33,310 bases of DNA from Candidatus Eiseniibacteriota bacterium (GCA_030601305.1 JAUVTV010000005.1:1-33310); one strand, 5' to 3'; positions 9,701 through 17,108 are shown, counted from the first letter of the stretch. The notes: generated by a model not told the origin, from the sequence alone. A program made the numbers and translations.

Positions 9701-11485
9701 CCAGGTCGGCCCCACGTCGGTCGCCTCCAGATCATCCACCGCCGCCGGAGGCGCACCGTCCGGCGCGGCTTGGGTCGTTGTCGACACGACGTTCGAGACG
9801 TGCGGCTCCAACCGGCCGTAGATCAAGTTCTTCGCCGCGAAGTAGTAGGTCGTCTCCGGATCGAGCCCGCCCACGATGTAGGAGATTTCCTGTCCGGGAA
9901 GGCCGACCGCACCCCCCGCGGGCGCTTCCGCGCACGTGTCCCAGTTCTCCGCGGTGATGGGATACGTGGCGTACCGGACGTAGGTCGAATCGATCCAATG
10001 CTCGCCCACCGGCACGGTCCAGCCGAGGGCGACAGCGTCGAACCCGGTGCCCGTCACGGCGATGTCGTCCAAGGTCATCCAGAACGCGAAGCGTGTGTTC
10101 TGTGGTGATACGCCTCCCACGTAGTGCTCGTACGGATTGACCTCGATGAATCCGTTCTCGAAGAGTCGTACGTAGAGCGTGTCGACGCCCATGACCTCCT
10201 TGCCGAAGTCCCCGAGCGGATCTCCGAACTCCCAATCGAATTCCTCCAGCCAGTAGAGATCGTGCTGGTTGACCGTCGTGGTGAAGTACCCGTCACCGAG
10301 CATCGCGGTGCCGATGCCCCAACGCTGCATGCGGCGCGTGAACGAAACGTCCCAGTCGGGTTCCTCCCACACCTGGATGAGCGTCATGTCCCACCCCTCG
10401 CGCTCGTCGACGCCAAAGGGGTGCATGACGCGCTCGGCGAACTCGTAGCCATCACCGAGGAGCTCCCCACTGCCGAGGCGGCGGCCGTAGAAGTAGCTCC
10501 ACCAGGTCGACGGCGCGTGATCGACGCGATCGGGGCGCCAGTGCTCCAGCTTCAGGCCGTGCATGTCCCAGGCCCATTCCGGATTCATATACTTCCCGCC
10601 GCGGTTGATGCGGAGGATCAGGTCCGGCTCCAGCACGATGCGCAGTCGCTCGTAGAAGTACTCGTTCACCTCGCGGTAGAGGTTCGAAAGCGGATCGTCC
10701 CAGCCACCGTCCCAGCAGTTCGTGTCGATCCCCTCGGCCACCCCGTCGCGATTCGGGTCCGCGTACATGTAGAGATCGCCCTGACAGCAGGCGGGGCAGT
10801 CGACCATGAACTCCCACTCGAAACCCTGGTAGGCTGACGAGCTCCAACCCCACGGTTCGAGGTCGGGAGAGTGATAGGCGACCTGGGGCATGGCGACATT
10901 GACGTACCACTCGGGGTAGGTCATCCCCCGCGACGTGCCGTAGGTGCCCTCGGGGCAATGGCGTGTCCAGTTCGCCGCGTAGCCACCCCACTCGTCGATA
11001 CGCTCGCCGTAGATGTCGTAGAGATACCAGTCGTTCTGTTCGGCGTAGAACTGCGCGAGGCGCGTGATGCTCCAGCTCGTGTCGGCGTGCCACCACGTGT
11101 CGCCCTCGTTCCAACGCACGAAGTTCTGCGGCATGGTGCGGAAGAACAGGATCTGGTGCGGATTGCGCTCCCGCAACTCAGCGATCATGTCGGGGGGATC
11201 CTTACAGCTGACCTGGTCGTACCAAGAGAGGGTCTCCCTCTCTGCCTCGGTGAACTGCCGGATGCGGCTGGTGTGGATCATGGTCTTGGGGTAGCCGGGA
11301 GGTCCGCCGCGGGAGGCGTCGGCGCGGGTCATAGCGAGAACGGTCAGCACGATGAGCGTGCCGAGGACGGCAGCCCGAAACCCGGCGCCGTGCGCGGGGC
11401 GTGCGGCGTACCGTCTCCGGAGAGGTCTTCTCGTCGCTGGTGTTTGAGCCATGGCAATGGAACGGGCGTACACGACCTGTGCCAC
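6704..11485 (-). CDS. Large secreted GHL15-like putative glycosidase with FN3 repeats and C-terminal FlgD-like domain
   Basis: About 1,590 residues. The N-terminal region has a hydrophobic segment (AAVLGTLIVLTVLAM). A ~430-residue domain rich in Trp/Tyr/Asp follows (WYDQVSCKDPPDMIAEL, LILRINRGGKYMN, GTAMLGDGYF, RLFENGFIEVNP). It resembles hypothetical glycosyl hydrolase families such as GHL15; no catalytic acid can be assigned by eye. Next come seven or eight FN3 modules of about 115 residues, most with a PGDDG or VGDDG loop and an inserted 'W..A......LP.P...G' segment, and then a FlgD-like Ig tail (KARIFSASGQLVRRW...GLYFLKLEAG). The start is uncertain: GTG at 11485 or ATG at 11452, neither with a clear ribosome site. 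It ends inside hairpin copy B. The role is probably cell-surface or extracellular polysaccharide binding/degradation (inference). Confidence 0.75.
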   Translation of the reverse strand: MAQVVYARSIAMAQTPATRRPLRRRYAARPAHGAGFRAAVLGTLIVLTVLAMTRADASRGGPPGYPKTMIHTSRIRQFTEAERETLSWYDQVSCKDPPDMIAELRERNPHQILFFRTMPQNFVRWNEGDTWWHADTSWSITRLAQFYAEQNDWYLYDIYGERIDEWGGYAANWTRHCPEGTYGTSRGMTYPEWYVNVAMPQVAYHSPDLEPWGWSSSAYQGFEWEFMVDCPACCQGDLYMYADPNRDGVAEGIDTNCWDGGWDDPLSNLYREVNEYFYERLRIVLEPDLILRINRGGKYMNPEWAWDMHGLKLEHWRPDRVDHAPSTWWSYFYGRRLGSGELLGDGYEFAERVMHPFGVDEREGWDMTLIQVWEEPDWDVSFTRRMQRWGIGTAMLGDGYFTTTVNQHDLYWLEEFDWEFGDPLGDFGKEVMGVDTLYVRLFENGFIEVNPYEHYVGGVSPQNTRFAFWMTLDDIAVTGTGFDAVALGWTVPVGEHWIDSTYVRYATYPITAENWDTCAEAPAGGAVGLPGQEISYIVGGLDPETTYYFAAKNLIYGRLEPHVSNVVSTTTQAAPDGAPPAAVDDLEATDVGPTWAALGWTATGDDGHEGLADHYQLRYLEGRAITTEGDWQEATAVAVGLPEPGPPGTAETFLLSTLEPETSYGICVRVVDDESRMSDLSNPLLVATPAPPDTVPPGAIDDLEAEALVTALDLAWTSPGDDGDEGTASGYILGYREGEAIVGEVDWEAATRITSGLPAPAAAGTPQAFRLEDLTAETSYGLALRAFDDADNLSSLGPPLVATTHPAPDTLPPGAVEDLAGTAAQTAIELSWHAPGDDGDTGRAATYLLRFRVGEAIETEADWEAAEQVTEGLPEPADAGTAQSFDLEGLQPATAYGICLRAVDEAENRAPLSVPLLVETLGPPDLTPPSPIHDLVPLTAFSDGFDLAWTAPGDDGASGTAASYILGVLEGRVIAEESDWQSAALVTDELPTPEVAGTEQTFHLSGLEPDRHYGLSLRARDEADNLSSLGAPLLAQTLPEDDPGDGPGGDPDSLAPAAIGDLTLADHGTTWARLTWSCPGDDGDEGIASAFVLGFDAGTELTDEEAWEAAEKVTAGLPEPDSAGVAVAYRLEGLQPAEGYNVVVRAIDDADLLSPLHPPLVFTTDALPDTIPPARVEDLTAAEVGESWVLLTWTAVGDDGTSGQAGAYALGALADETVADENWDDALLDLDDLPAPAPAGEAESYLLTGLDPASAYGVAMRTSDAAGNGSELSNTLHVETPASPPPPDAVLDLIVTGIGAAWIDITWTAPAAHDAGGSAAAYEIACVREEITPEAWAELPKLPAPPTPAAAGNREHLRVSALESDETYWVALRSADEAGRWSDLSNVVTVSTPAEGEEDREPPAPPNAPLADVNADRHDVTLTWLRSLEDDVLGYHVYGRSADRTSRDRLTDVVVQETNWSFELPDRTRNYFVSLSAVDRAGNESAWGAEVAVLSEALDLRGPFPHPIEDEGRFQLVLPPDASGRVSVKARIFSASGQLVRRWIDEAFPPGGEVTLTWDTRNDHGARVAPGLYFLKLEAGTGAKLTKVYVRRP
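7290..9760 (-). repeat. Tandem FN3-coding repeat units, period about 345 bp
   Basis: Seven units of about 345 bp encode the fibronectin III modules; unit boundaries marked by the 'PD(T/S)(L/V)PP' linker lie near 9760, 9420, 9070, 8720, 8335, 7985, 7640 and 7290. The first six share the GDDG loop; the seventh is more diverged. An eighth, divergent module covers about 7270-7000. The units are diverged enough to be old duplications rather than recent tandem copies. Confidence 0.7.
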
Positions 11486-11772
11486 ACCCGCGTCCGCGAC
11501 ATGATATCATAAGATGCATATCTGCAAAAGGTTGGGAGTCCGGGCAGGCTCACCAAAGCGGCATCGCCGCCTGCGCGCGTGCAGTCTGCAATCAGAGCGT
11601 TCCCGGGGCGCAAGGACCTGCGGCCCAAGACGATCGGGAACAGCAACGAGTGCAGCGGTGTTTCTCTTGCCGAGATCGGACTCGATGTACTAGATGGACT
11701 GGAAATGGACTAGGAGATGAACCCACCCCGTCGCCCGACGTGCGGCGGTGCGCATCTGGGAGGGAAAACGTG
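11486..11772. other. Intergenic region between the divergent FN3 gene and htrA
   Basis: Contains an AT-rich patch with a perfect 10-bp palindrome ATGATATCAT (11501-11510), in which the minus strand reads TATGAT, a possible -10 for the FN3 gene. A hairpin-capable pair GTTCCCG/CGGGAAC lies at 11599 and 11635. Upstream of htrA a weak promoter TTGCCG-18-TAGATG (11667-11696) abuts two direct copies of ATGGACT, 11 bp apart (11694 and 11705). I see no gene here; the upstream in-frame extension of the htrA ORF lacks coding character. Confidence 0.4.
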
Positions 11773-13287
11773 ATGAACATCCGCATGCAGCCCGCGCGCA
11801 GATCCCGCACGCTGTGGCCGATCGCCGGGGCGCTGTTCCTACTCGTCGTTGGCATCCTGATCGGTTCCTCCGGTCCTTGGCTCGGACGCAGCCCTTTGTC
11901 GCTGGCCGCGCCGGCGCAGGCCACCCCACCCAGCGACCCACAGGCGGTCGCTGCCTCGCTCAGCCAGGCGTTCGCGGACGTCGCCGACCGCGTCTTGCCC
12001 TCCGTGGTCACCATCACCAGCGAGAGGGTGGTGAACGTGTCCGGATCACCGTTCCCGGGTTTCTTCGACTTCTTCCATCCCCGGCAGCGCGGACAGCGGG
12101 GGGCGCCGCGTGAGTATCGTCAGCAGGGGTTGGGATCGGGAGTGATCGTCCGCGGGGACGGCATCATCATCACCGCCAACCACGTGGTGGAGGGCGCCGA
12201 GAACGTGCGCGTCCTGCTCGGCGACGACCGCGAGTTCCTCGCCGAGGTCGTGGGCACCGACCCGGGCACCGACGTTGCCGTCCTGCGCGTTGAGACGGAC
12301 GATGCGCTTCCCGCGGTGCCGCTCGGCACCGGCGATGTGCCGCCCGTCGGCGAGTGGGTACTGGCCCTCGGCAACCCGTTCGCCCCGGGTCTGCGCGGCA
12401 CGGTGACCGCCGGAATCGTGAGCGCGCAAGGCCGCCAAGGCATTGGCCTCACACCCTACGAGAACTTCATCCAGACCGACGCGGCGATCAACCCGGGCAA
12501 CAGCGGCGGGCCGCTCGTCAATCTGCGCGGGGAGCTGATCGGCATCAACACGGCTATCGCGAGCCGCTCGGGCGGCTATCAGGGCGTCGGGTTCGCCATA
12601 CCGGTGAGCATCGTCAGCTCGGTGCTGGAGAGCATTCTCGAGCATGGACGCGTGGAGCGCGGTTGGCTGGGCGTCTACATCAAGGATCTCGACGAGTCGC
12701 TGCGCGAGGCGTTCGGAATCCCTGATGACGTGCGCGGCGGCGTGCTCATCCAGGAGGTCATGGACGGCAGTCCGGCTGACGAGGGCGGCGCCGAGGCCGG
12801 GGACGTCATCGTCGAACTCGATGGCGCGCCGGTTGCCGACACGCATGACCTGCGCTTTCGCGTGGCCGCGACCCCGCCCGGGGATGACGTCACGCTGATC
12901 GTCTTGCGCGATGGGGAGCGCAGGACGCTGGACGTCGAGCTCGGGGAATTGGATGCCGAAGAGACCTTGGCCGAGGACAGTCGCGGCCCGGATGTGCAGG
13001 AGCGGATGGGTTTCGACGTTCAGGCGCTGGACGACGACCTGCGCCAGCGGCTCTCACTCGATTGGGATGCTACCGGCGTGGTCGTCACGTCGGTCGAGCG
13101 CTACTCGGGGGCCGAGGAGGCGGGGTTGCGTGAAGGCGACGTCATCGTCTCCGCGGACCGCCAGGTGATCGAGAGCCTCGGTGACCTCCAGCGCGTCATC
13201 GCCGGGTTGGAAGCCGGGGACGTTCTGCTCCTTCGGGTGGTGAACGAATCCGCGCGGCGCTTCGTGGCCGTCCGGATCCCCGAGTAG
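11773..13287 (+). CDS. htrA: HtrA/DegP-family periplasmic serine protease with two PDZ domains
   Basis: Envelope quality-control protease/chaperone of 504 residues. An N-terminal signal anchor (LWPIAGALFLLVVGILIGSSG) is followed by a trypsin-like domain with the complete triad: H137 in ITANHVVEGA, D167 in GTDVAVLRV, and S244 in NPGNSGGPLV. Two PDZ domains follow: the first around RGWLGVYIKDL...GGVLIQEVMDGSPADEGG, the second around GFDVQALDDDL...GVVVTSVERYSGAEEAGLREGDVI. Length and order match DegP/DegQ. The ATG at 11773 is preceded by GGGAGGG about 8 nt upstream; an adjacent GTG at 11770 is possible. A weak promoter and an 11-bp-spaced direct repeat lie upstream, which could fit stress control. 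The downstream trmJ gene is on the same strand, 140 nt away. Confidence 0.95.
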   Translation: MNIRMQPARRSRTLWPIAGALFLLVVGILIGSSGPWLGRSPLSLAAPAQATPPSDPQAVAASLSQAFADVADRVLPSVVTITSERVVNVSGSPFPGFFDFFHPRQRGQRGAPREYRQQGLGSGVIVRGDGIIITANHVVEGAENVRVLLGDDREFLAEVVGTDPGTDVAVLRVETDDALPAVPLGTGDVPPVGEWVLALGNPFAPGLRGTVTAGIVSAQGRQGIGLTPYENFIQTDAAINPGNSGGPLVNLRGELIGINTAIASRSGGYQGVGFAIPVSIVSSVLESILEHGRVERGWLGVYIKDLDESLREAFGIPDDVRGGVLIQEVMDGSPADEGGAEAGDVIVELDGAPVADTHDLRFRVAATPPGDDVTLIVLRDGERRTLDVELGELDAEETLAEDSRGPDVQERMGFDVQALDDDLRQRLSLDWDATGVVVTSVERYSGAEEAGLREGDVIVSADRQVIESLGDLQRVIAGLEAGDVLLLRVVNESARRFVAVRIPE

Positions 13288-13427
13288 CGTCCATGGCTCG
13301 GGCGCGGGGCAGGCGCCGCGCCGGCAGCGAAGCGCCCTTCACGTGCGCGCCGGAATCGTGCGCCGGTTGCGCGAGCGAGACAGAGGTCAGGGCCACCGGG
13401 CGAACACCACCGGAGAGGAAACGCGCG

Positions 13428-14252
13428 ATGTCCACGGATGGGGTCGGCCCACGTTCGGGCGACACACCACCGCATCTCCCCGCGCCCCAGATCACCTTCG
13501 CCCTCGTGCAACCGTCCGAGCCGGAGAACATCGGGGCGGCCGCGCGAAGCCTCGGCGCTTTCGGGTTTGAGCATCTCGTGGTGATCGCCCCGACCCGCCG
13601 GCTGCGCTCGCGCGAGCGCAGCCTGGCCGTACGGGGCGGCCGGCGGGTGCTTCACGACGCGCACACCGTGAGCCTGGAGGAATCGGATGCGCTCCTCGCC
13701 GAGCACGCGGAGATCTGGGGAACCAGCGCCCGGCAGGGTCGGCGACGCCGCAACGGCGGTGCATCCCCCGCGGTGGCGGATTACCTGCGGCGCCGCCCGG
13801 GCAAACTCCTGATACTCTTCGGCACCGAGCGCGACGGCCTCAGCCTCGATTGGCTCGATCGCTGCCATCGGCAGGTGCAGCTCCCGACACCCGGGGGGCC
13901 GCTAAACCTGGCGCACGCCGTCACGGTGATGGCCTATGAACTGCGTTTCCAACTCGGGGAACCTCGATCGTGGACGGACGCGCGCATCCCGTCGCCGGAC
14001 GGCAACCGGGAGACGCGCGCACCGCGGAAAGAGCCTCTCGCCTCCCCCCTCGAGCGGCGTGAGCTACTGCGGCGCGCCGAAGCGTTGCTGTTGCGGATCG
14101 GATACCCCACCCGCGCACTGCGCGGACATCCCCCGCAGGCCTATCTCGAGCCGCTCCGCAGCGGGGCGCTCTCCGTGGGTCAGGCGAGGTGGCTCATGGG
14201 TCTCTTGACCCACTTGGAATGCCAGCTCCGCGACCCGGGGGGCGCGGTCTAG
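13428..14252 (+). CDS. trmJ: SpoU/TrmH-family RNA 2'-O-methyltransferase, TrmJ-like
   Basis: Predicted SAM-dependent SPOUT methyltransferase of 274 residues that 2'-O-methylates RNA; the closest recognisable type is TrmJ (tRNA position 32). Motif 1 is ALVQPSEPENIGAAARSLGAFGF, motif 2 LLILFGTERDGLSLDWLDRC, and motif 3 VQLPTPGGPLNLAHAVTVMAYEL, where PLNLAHAV replaces the more usual SLNLAQAV. The C-terminal helical extension (ELLRRAEALLLRIGYP) fits TrmJ. The ATG at 13428 follows GGAGAGGAA by about 8 nt; the ORF's earlier ATG at 13293 would add 45 residues of low-complexity sequence. Its TAG stop overlaps the stop of the convergent gene in the tetranucleotide CTAG. The substrate is inferred from family, not shown. 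Confidence 0.85.
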   Translation: MSTDGVGPRSGDTPPHLPAPQITFALVQPSEPENIGAAARSLGAFGFEHLVVIAPTRRLRSRERSLAVRGGRRVLHDAHTVSLEESDALLAEHAEIWGTSARQGRRRRNGGASPAVADYLRRRPGKLLILFGTERDGLSLDWLDRCHRQVQLPTPGGPLNLAHAVTVMAYELRFQLGEPRSWTDARIPSPDGNRETRAPRKEPLASPLERRELLRRAEALLLRIGYPTRALRGHPPQAYLEPLRSGALSVGQARWLMGLLTHLECQLRDPGGAV

Positions 14253-15697
14253 CAGCCCGGCTCGGACGGAAAGCCGGGGCAGGCGCGAAACGAGAAGCTA
14301 AATCCCTCGGGAACGAATTCGCCCGTGATGAACTTCTGGTGATACGTCCCCCGCCACTCCTTGGCCGCGATCGCGCGCAGCGCTTCGAGGAAGCGGCCGA
14401 CGTCCTCGTCCGTGTTGTGCAGTCCAATGCTGACGCGCACCCCGCCGGGGATGTCCCGGCGATCGCCGCCGCGGATGCGATCCTCGAAGGCCTTCTCCCG
14501 TTCCTTGTCGACGTCCAAGAAGCTCTTGATCAGCGGGTGCGCGCAGAAGCAGCCGGCGCGCACCGAGATGCCGTACTCGTACGAGAGGACCGACGCCACC
14601 AGGTTGTGGTGCAGTCCATCGACCGCGAAGGTGACGACCCCCAGACGGTCTTCGAGATCCGTGGGATCACCGGGACCCATGATCCAGACACCGGGAATGC
14701 CGCGCATGCCCTCGAGCAAGCGACGCGTCAGAGATCGCTCGTGCTCGGCGACGCGATCCATCCCGATCCGCTCGTACAGGTTGATTGCCGCCGCCAGTGC
14801 AAAGAGCCCGAGGATGTTGGGCGTCCCCGCCTCTTGGCGGTCCGGCGGGTCGGCCCAGATGACGTGGTCGAGGCTGACCGAGTAAACGGTGCCACCGCCC
14901 TGCAGGTAGGGCGCCGCCCCGGCAAAAGCGTCCCGGCGCCCGACGATGGCTCCCTCCCCATAGGGCGAGTTCATCTTGTGGGCGCTGAAGACGACGAAGT
15001 CGAGGTGTCCGGGGTCGTCGTGGGGCCTCATGTCGATGCGCCGGTGGGGGGCGAGTTGGGCGGCGTCGATCACCACGCGGGCATCGTGCTGGTGGGCCCG
15101 CGATGCAATCTCGTGGATGGGAAGCACCTCGCCGGTCACGTTGGAGGCGCCGGTCACGGCCACGACGCGAATCCGTGAGCCGAACTCCGCGAGGCTGCGC
15201 TCGAAGCCCTGCATGTCCAACCGCCCGTCGGGGAGGCGGCCCACGTAGGCCACATGGGCCTTGCCGCGCCACGGAAGATCGTTCGAGTGGTGCTCCAGGA
15301 TGGTCGTCAGCACCACGTCGTCGGGCGACAGCGCGAAGGTCATCGCCAGGAGATTGAGGCCCTCGGTGGTGTTGCGCACCGGGATGACGATGTCACGCTC
15401 CGGGTCGCCGCCCACGAAACGGCTGACGATCTCGCGCGCTTCCTCATAGCGCTCCGTGCAGAGAAGCGAATCGAAGCCGGTCCCGCGGTGAATGTTCGAA
15501 TAGTAGCCCTCCATGTCGCGCAGAAAAGTGCTCACCGCACGGAACGGTTTGGTGCTGGCCGCGTTGTCCATGAAGATCTGACGCACCCACTCGCCGCTCA
15601 GCGTCGGCACCCGGTGGTCGGCGCCCAAGACCTCCGGAATGAAGAAGGTCTCGCTCTTACCGGACGGCGCCTGCCGCGCGTCCTTCTCCGTGTCCAT
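14249..15697 (-). CDS. Cysteine desulfurase-like class V aminotransferase (SufS/CsdA type)
   Basis: PLP enzyme of 482 residues, longer than the ~405 of SufS owing to extra sequence at both ends. The family expectation is removal of sulfur from L-cysteine to give alanine and a protein persulfide. Motifs: FMDNAASTKP, TTILEHHSNDLPW, VVIDAAQLAPHRRIDM, the PLP lysine in SAHKMNSPYGEG (K241), EAGTPNILGLFAL, and the candidate persulfide cysteine in RAGCFCAHPL (C383, with C385). The ATG at 15697 has GGGAGG 6 nt upstream. It converges with trmJ and the two TAG stops overlap. No SUF or ISC scaffold gene is adjacent, though an hscB/hscA pair lies 3 kb away, so a general role in Fe-S or thio-modification sulfur supply is inference; cysteine lyase or selenocysteine lyase are alternatives. 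Confidence 0.8.
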   Translation of the reverse strand: MDTEKDARQAPSGKSETFFIPEVLGADHRVPTLSGEWVRQIFMDNAASTKPFRAVSTFLRDMEGYYSNIHRGTGFDSLLCTERYEEAREIVSRFVGGDPERDIVIPVRNTTEGLNLLAMTFALSPDDVVLTTILEHHSNDLPWRGKAHVAYVGRLPDGRLDMQGFERSLAEFGSRIRVVAVTGASNVTGEVLPIHEIASRAHQHDARVVIDAAQLAPHRRIDMRPHDDPGHLDFVVFSAHKMNSPYGEGAIVGRRDAFAGAAPYLQGGGTVYSVSLDHVIWADPPDRQEAGTPNILGLFALAAAINLYERIGMDRVAEHERSLTRRLLEGMRGIPGVWIMGPGDPTDLEDRLGVVTFAVDGLHHNLVASVLSYEYGISVRAGCFCAHPLIKSFLDVDKEREKAFEDRIRGGDRRDIPGGVRVSIGLHNTDEDVGRFLEALRAIAAKEWRGTYHQKFITGEFVPEGFSFSFRACPGFPSEPGC

Positions 15698-15790
15698 GGG
15701 ATCCTCCCGTGAGCCTGACAACCGTCCCCCGGCAATGGGGGCCTCTCGCGTGCGCCGCATTGCGGCGCGCACCGCTCATCACGGTCCCGA

Positions 15791-15819
15791 ATTCTGCACG
15801 TCGCGGCGGCCCGCTGCAA
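15791..15819 (-). promoter_or_regulatory. Possible promoter for the desulfurase-like gene
   Basis: On the minus strand TTGCAG (complement of 15814-15819) and CAGAAT (complement of 15791-15796) are 17 nt apart, about 95 nt before the ATG at 15697. Both boxes are imperfect. Confidence 0.4.
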
Positions 15820-15854
15820 CCGGCACATACCGCTGTCCACCCCCTGAAGCACGG

Positions 15855-15883
15855 TTGACTTGCCCGCCCAAGGTCCATAATCT
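15855..15883 (+). promoter_or_regulatory. Promoter for the type II GAPDH gene
   Basis: TTGACT at 15855-15860 and TAATCT at 15878-15883 are 17 nt apart (CATAAT with a 15-nt gap is an overlapping alternative). This places the transcript start near 15890, immediately before a 9-bp inverted repeat. Confidence 0.6.
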
Positions 15884-15895
15884 CTGCGGCATCTG

Positions 15896-15917
15896 ATGTC
15901 CGGAGCGGTCCGGACAT
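15896..15917. promoter_or_regulatory. Inverted repeat at the 5' end of the GAPDH transcript (operator or leader hairpin)
   Basis: ATGTCCGGA - GCGG - TCCGGACAT is a perfect 9-bp inverted repeat with a 4-nt centre, lying between the predicted transcript start and the G-rich ribosome site (15922-15930). It could be an operator for a dimeric regulator or a 5' stabilising hairpin. Confidence 0.55.
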
Positions 15918-15936
15918 TGAAAGGGGGGGGATCAGT

Positions 15937-17007
15937 ATGGGCAAGACAGGCAAGCACGTCCACGTGGTGGGAACGGGAACGATCGGCGAACCTCTGATCG
16001 GGCTGCTCCTCGACTTCCGCAAGGACCTCGGAATCGATGAGATCAGCTTCAACAAGAAGCAGGCCCTCACCTACGACCGCCCCAAGGTCAAGAACCTGAT
16101 CCGCCGCGGGGCACGGCTGGTCGCCGACCAGGAGATGATTCCCCAGTTCGAGGATCTGGGCATGAAGATCACCTACGAGTACAACGAGGTGCTCGCGAAA
16201 GCCGACGTGATCATCGACTGCACTCCGGCCGGCAACCGCCACAAGGAGAACCAGTACCAACGCATCGAGGAGACCACCGCCGGTTTCGTCGCCCAAGGCA
16301 GCGAGTTCGGCTTCGGCAAGATGTATGCGCGCGGCATCAACGACGAGGCCCTCGAGCGGGGCAAGGACAAGTACATCCACGTGGTCTCCTGCAACACGCA
16401 CAACCTGGCCGTGCTCATCGACACCCTGGCCCTGCAGGACAAGGACGCCGGCAATCTGGTCGAGGGACGCTTCGTGCTCATCCGGCGCGCCAACGACATC
16501 AGTCAGGACAGCAAATTCATCCCGGCACCGCAGGCCGGCAAACACGACGACGAGCGCTTTGGTACGCACCACGCCCGCGATGCGTACCATCTGTTCAACA
16601 CGCTGGGGCACGAGCTGAACCTGTTCAGCTCGACGATGAAGGTGAACACCCAGTACATGCACTCGATGTGGTTCAGCATTCGGTTGCGTGAGAGGATCTC
16701 GCTGCCGCAGGTCATTTCCCGGCTGCGCGAGAACCAGCGCGTCGCGCTGACCGAGAAGCGTTCGGCCAACTCGATCTTCTCGTTCGGGCGCGACCAGGGC
16801 CACTACGGGCGGCTGCTCAGCCAGACGGTCGTCTCGGTGCCCACCCTGCACGTACGCGGCGACCACGAGGTGGTCGGCTTCACCTTCACGCCGCAGGACG
16901 GCAACTCGCTGCTCTCGTCCGTGGCCATCACCGCGTGGTTCCTCTATCCGGACGACTACGTCGAGCGGTTGCAGCCGTTGCGGGAGTACTTCTTCGAGGA
17001 GATTTGA
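15937..17007 (+). CDS. gap: Type II (archaeal-type) glyceraldehyde-3-phosphate dehydrogenase family protein
   Basis: 356 residues. The order of motifs matches archaeal GAPDH, not bacterial GapA: VGTGTIGEPLIG (nucleotide binding), FEDLGMKITYEYNEVLAKADVIIDCTPAG, FVAQGSEFGFG, the catalytic-cysteine segment VVSCNTHNLAVL (C152), RRANDISQDSKFIPAP, GTHHARDAYHLFNTLG and MHSMWFSIRL. Archaeal enzymes have SCNTTGL, RRAADP and SHHGPD in these places. The expected reaction is reversible, phosphorylating oxidation of glyceraldehyde-3-phosphate with NAD(P)+. The start is preceded by a run of G's, and a promoter plus inverted repeat lie upstream. Deviations such as THN after the cysteine mean a specialised paralogue is possible. 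No other glycolytic gene is adjacent. The family call is fairly secure; the physiological direction is unknown. Confidence 0.78.
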   Translation: MGKTGKHVHVVGTGTIGEPLIGLLLDFRKDLGIDEISFNKKQALTYDRPKVKNLIRRGARLVADQEMIPQFEDLGMKITYEYNEVLAKADVIIDCTPAGNRHKENQYQRIEETTAGFVAQGSEFGFGKMYARGINDEALERGKDKYIHVVSCNTHNLAVLIDTLALQDKDAGNLVEGRFVLIRRANDISQDSKFIPAPQAGKHDDERFGTHHARDAYHLFNTLGHELNLFSSTMKVNTQYMHSMWFSIRLRERISLPQVISRLRENQRVALTEKRSANSIFSFGRDQGHYGRLLSQTVVSVPTLHVRGDHEVVGFTFTPQDGNSLLSSVAITAWFLYPDDYVERLQPLREYFFEEI

Positions 17008-17035
17008 TTCGCCGGCGGGGAAGCCGTCTGGCTCA

Positions 17036-17065
17036 CGCGCCCGGGACCTGTGCTTCCCGGGCGTG
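17036..17065 (+). terminator. Hairpin downstream of the GAPDH gene
   Basis: CGCGCCCGGGA - CCTGTGCT - TCCCGGGCGTG forms an 11-bp stem (one G-T pair) with an 8-nt loop, 28 nt after the TGA stop. No T tract follows. It probably marks the 3' end of the transcript. Confidence 0.5.
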
Positions 17066-17074
17066 GTCGCAGGC

Positions 17075-17108
17075 TAGAGGTCCGTGGCAGAAGTCATCCG
17101 GGCGGCTA
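17075..17108. repeat. Dispersed stop-codon hairpin element, copy D (end of folE)
   Basis: TAGAGGTCCG - TGGCAGAAGTCATC - CGGGCGGCTA. The loop is identical to copy B. The outer TAG/CTA and the inner GTCCG/CGGGC pair, with two mismatches between. The folE stop TAG (minus strand, 17106-17108) forms one end of the stem, exactly as in copy B and in the same orientation relative to the gene. Confidence 0.8.

Noticed and set aside
7290-9760. CRISPR-like or satellite array
   Set aside because: The 345-bp period reflects protein FN3 modules in one reading frame; units are diverged at the DNA level and there are no spacers.
8450-10108. 552-residue plus-strand ORF across the FN3 repeats
   Set aside because: It inherits repetitive composition from the minus-strand FN3 repeats; the translation has no domain signature.
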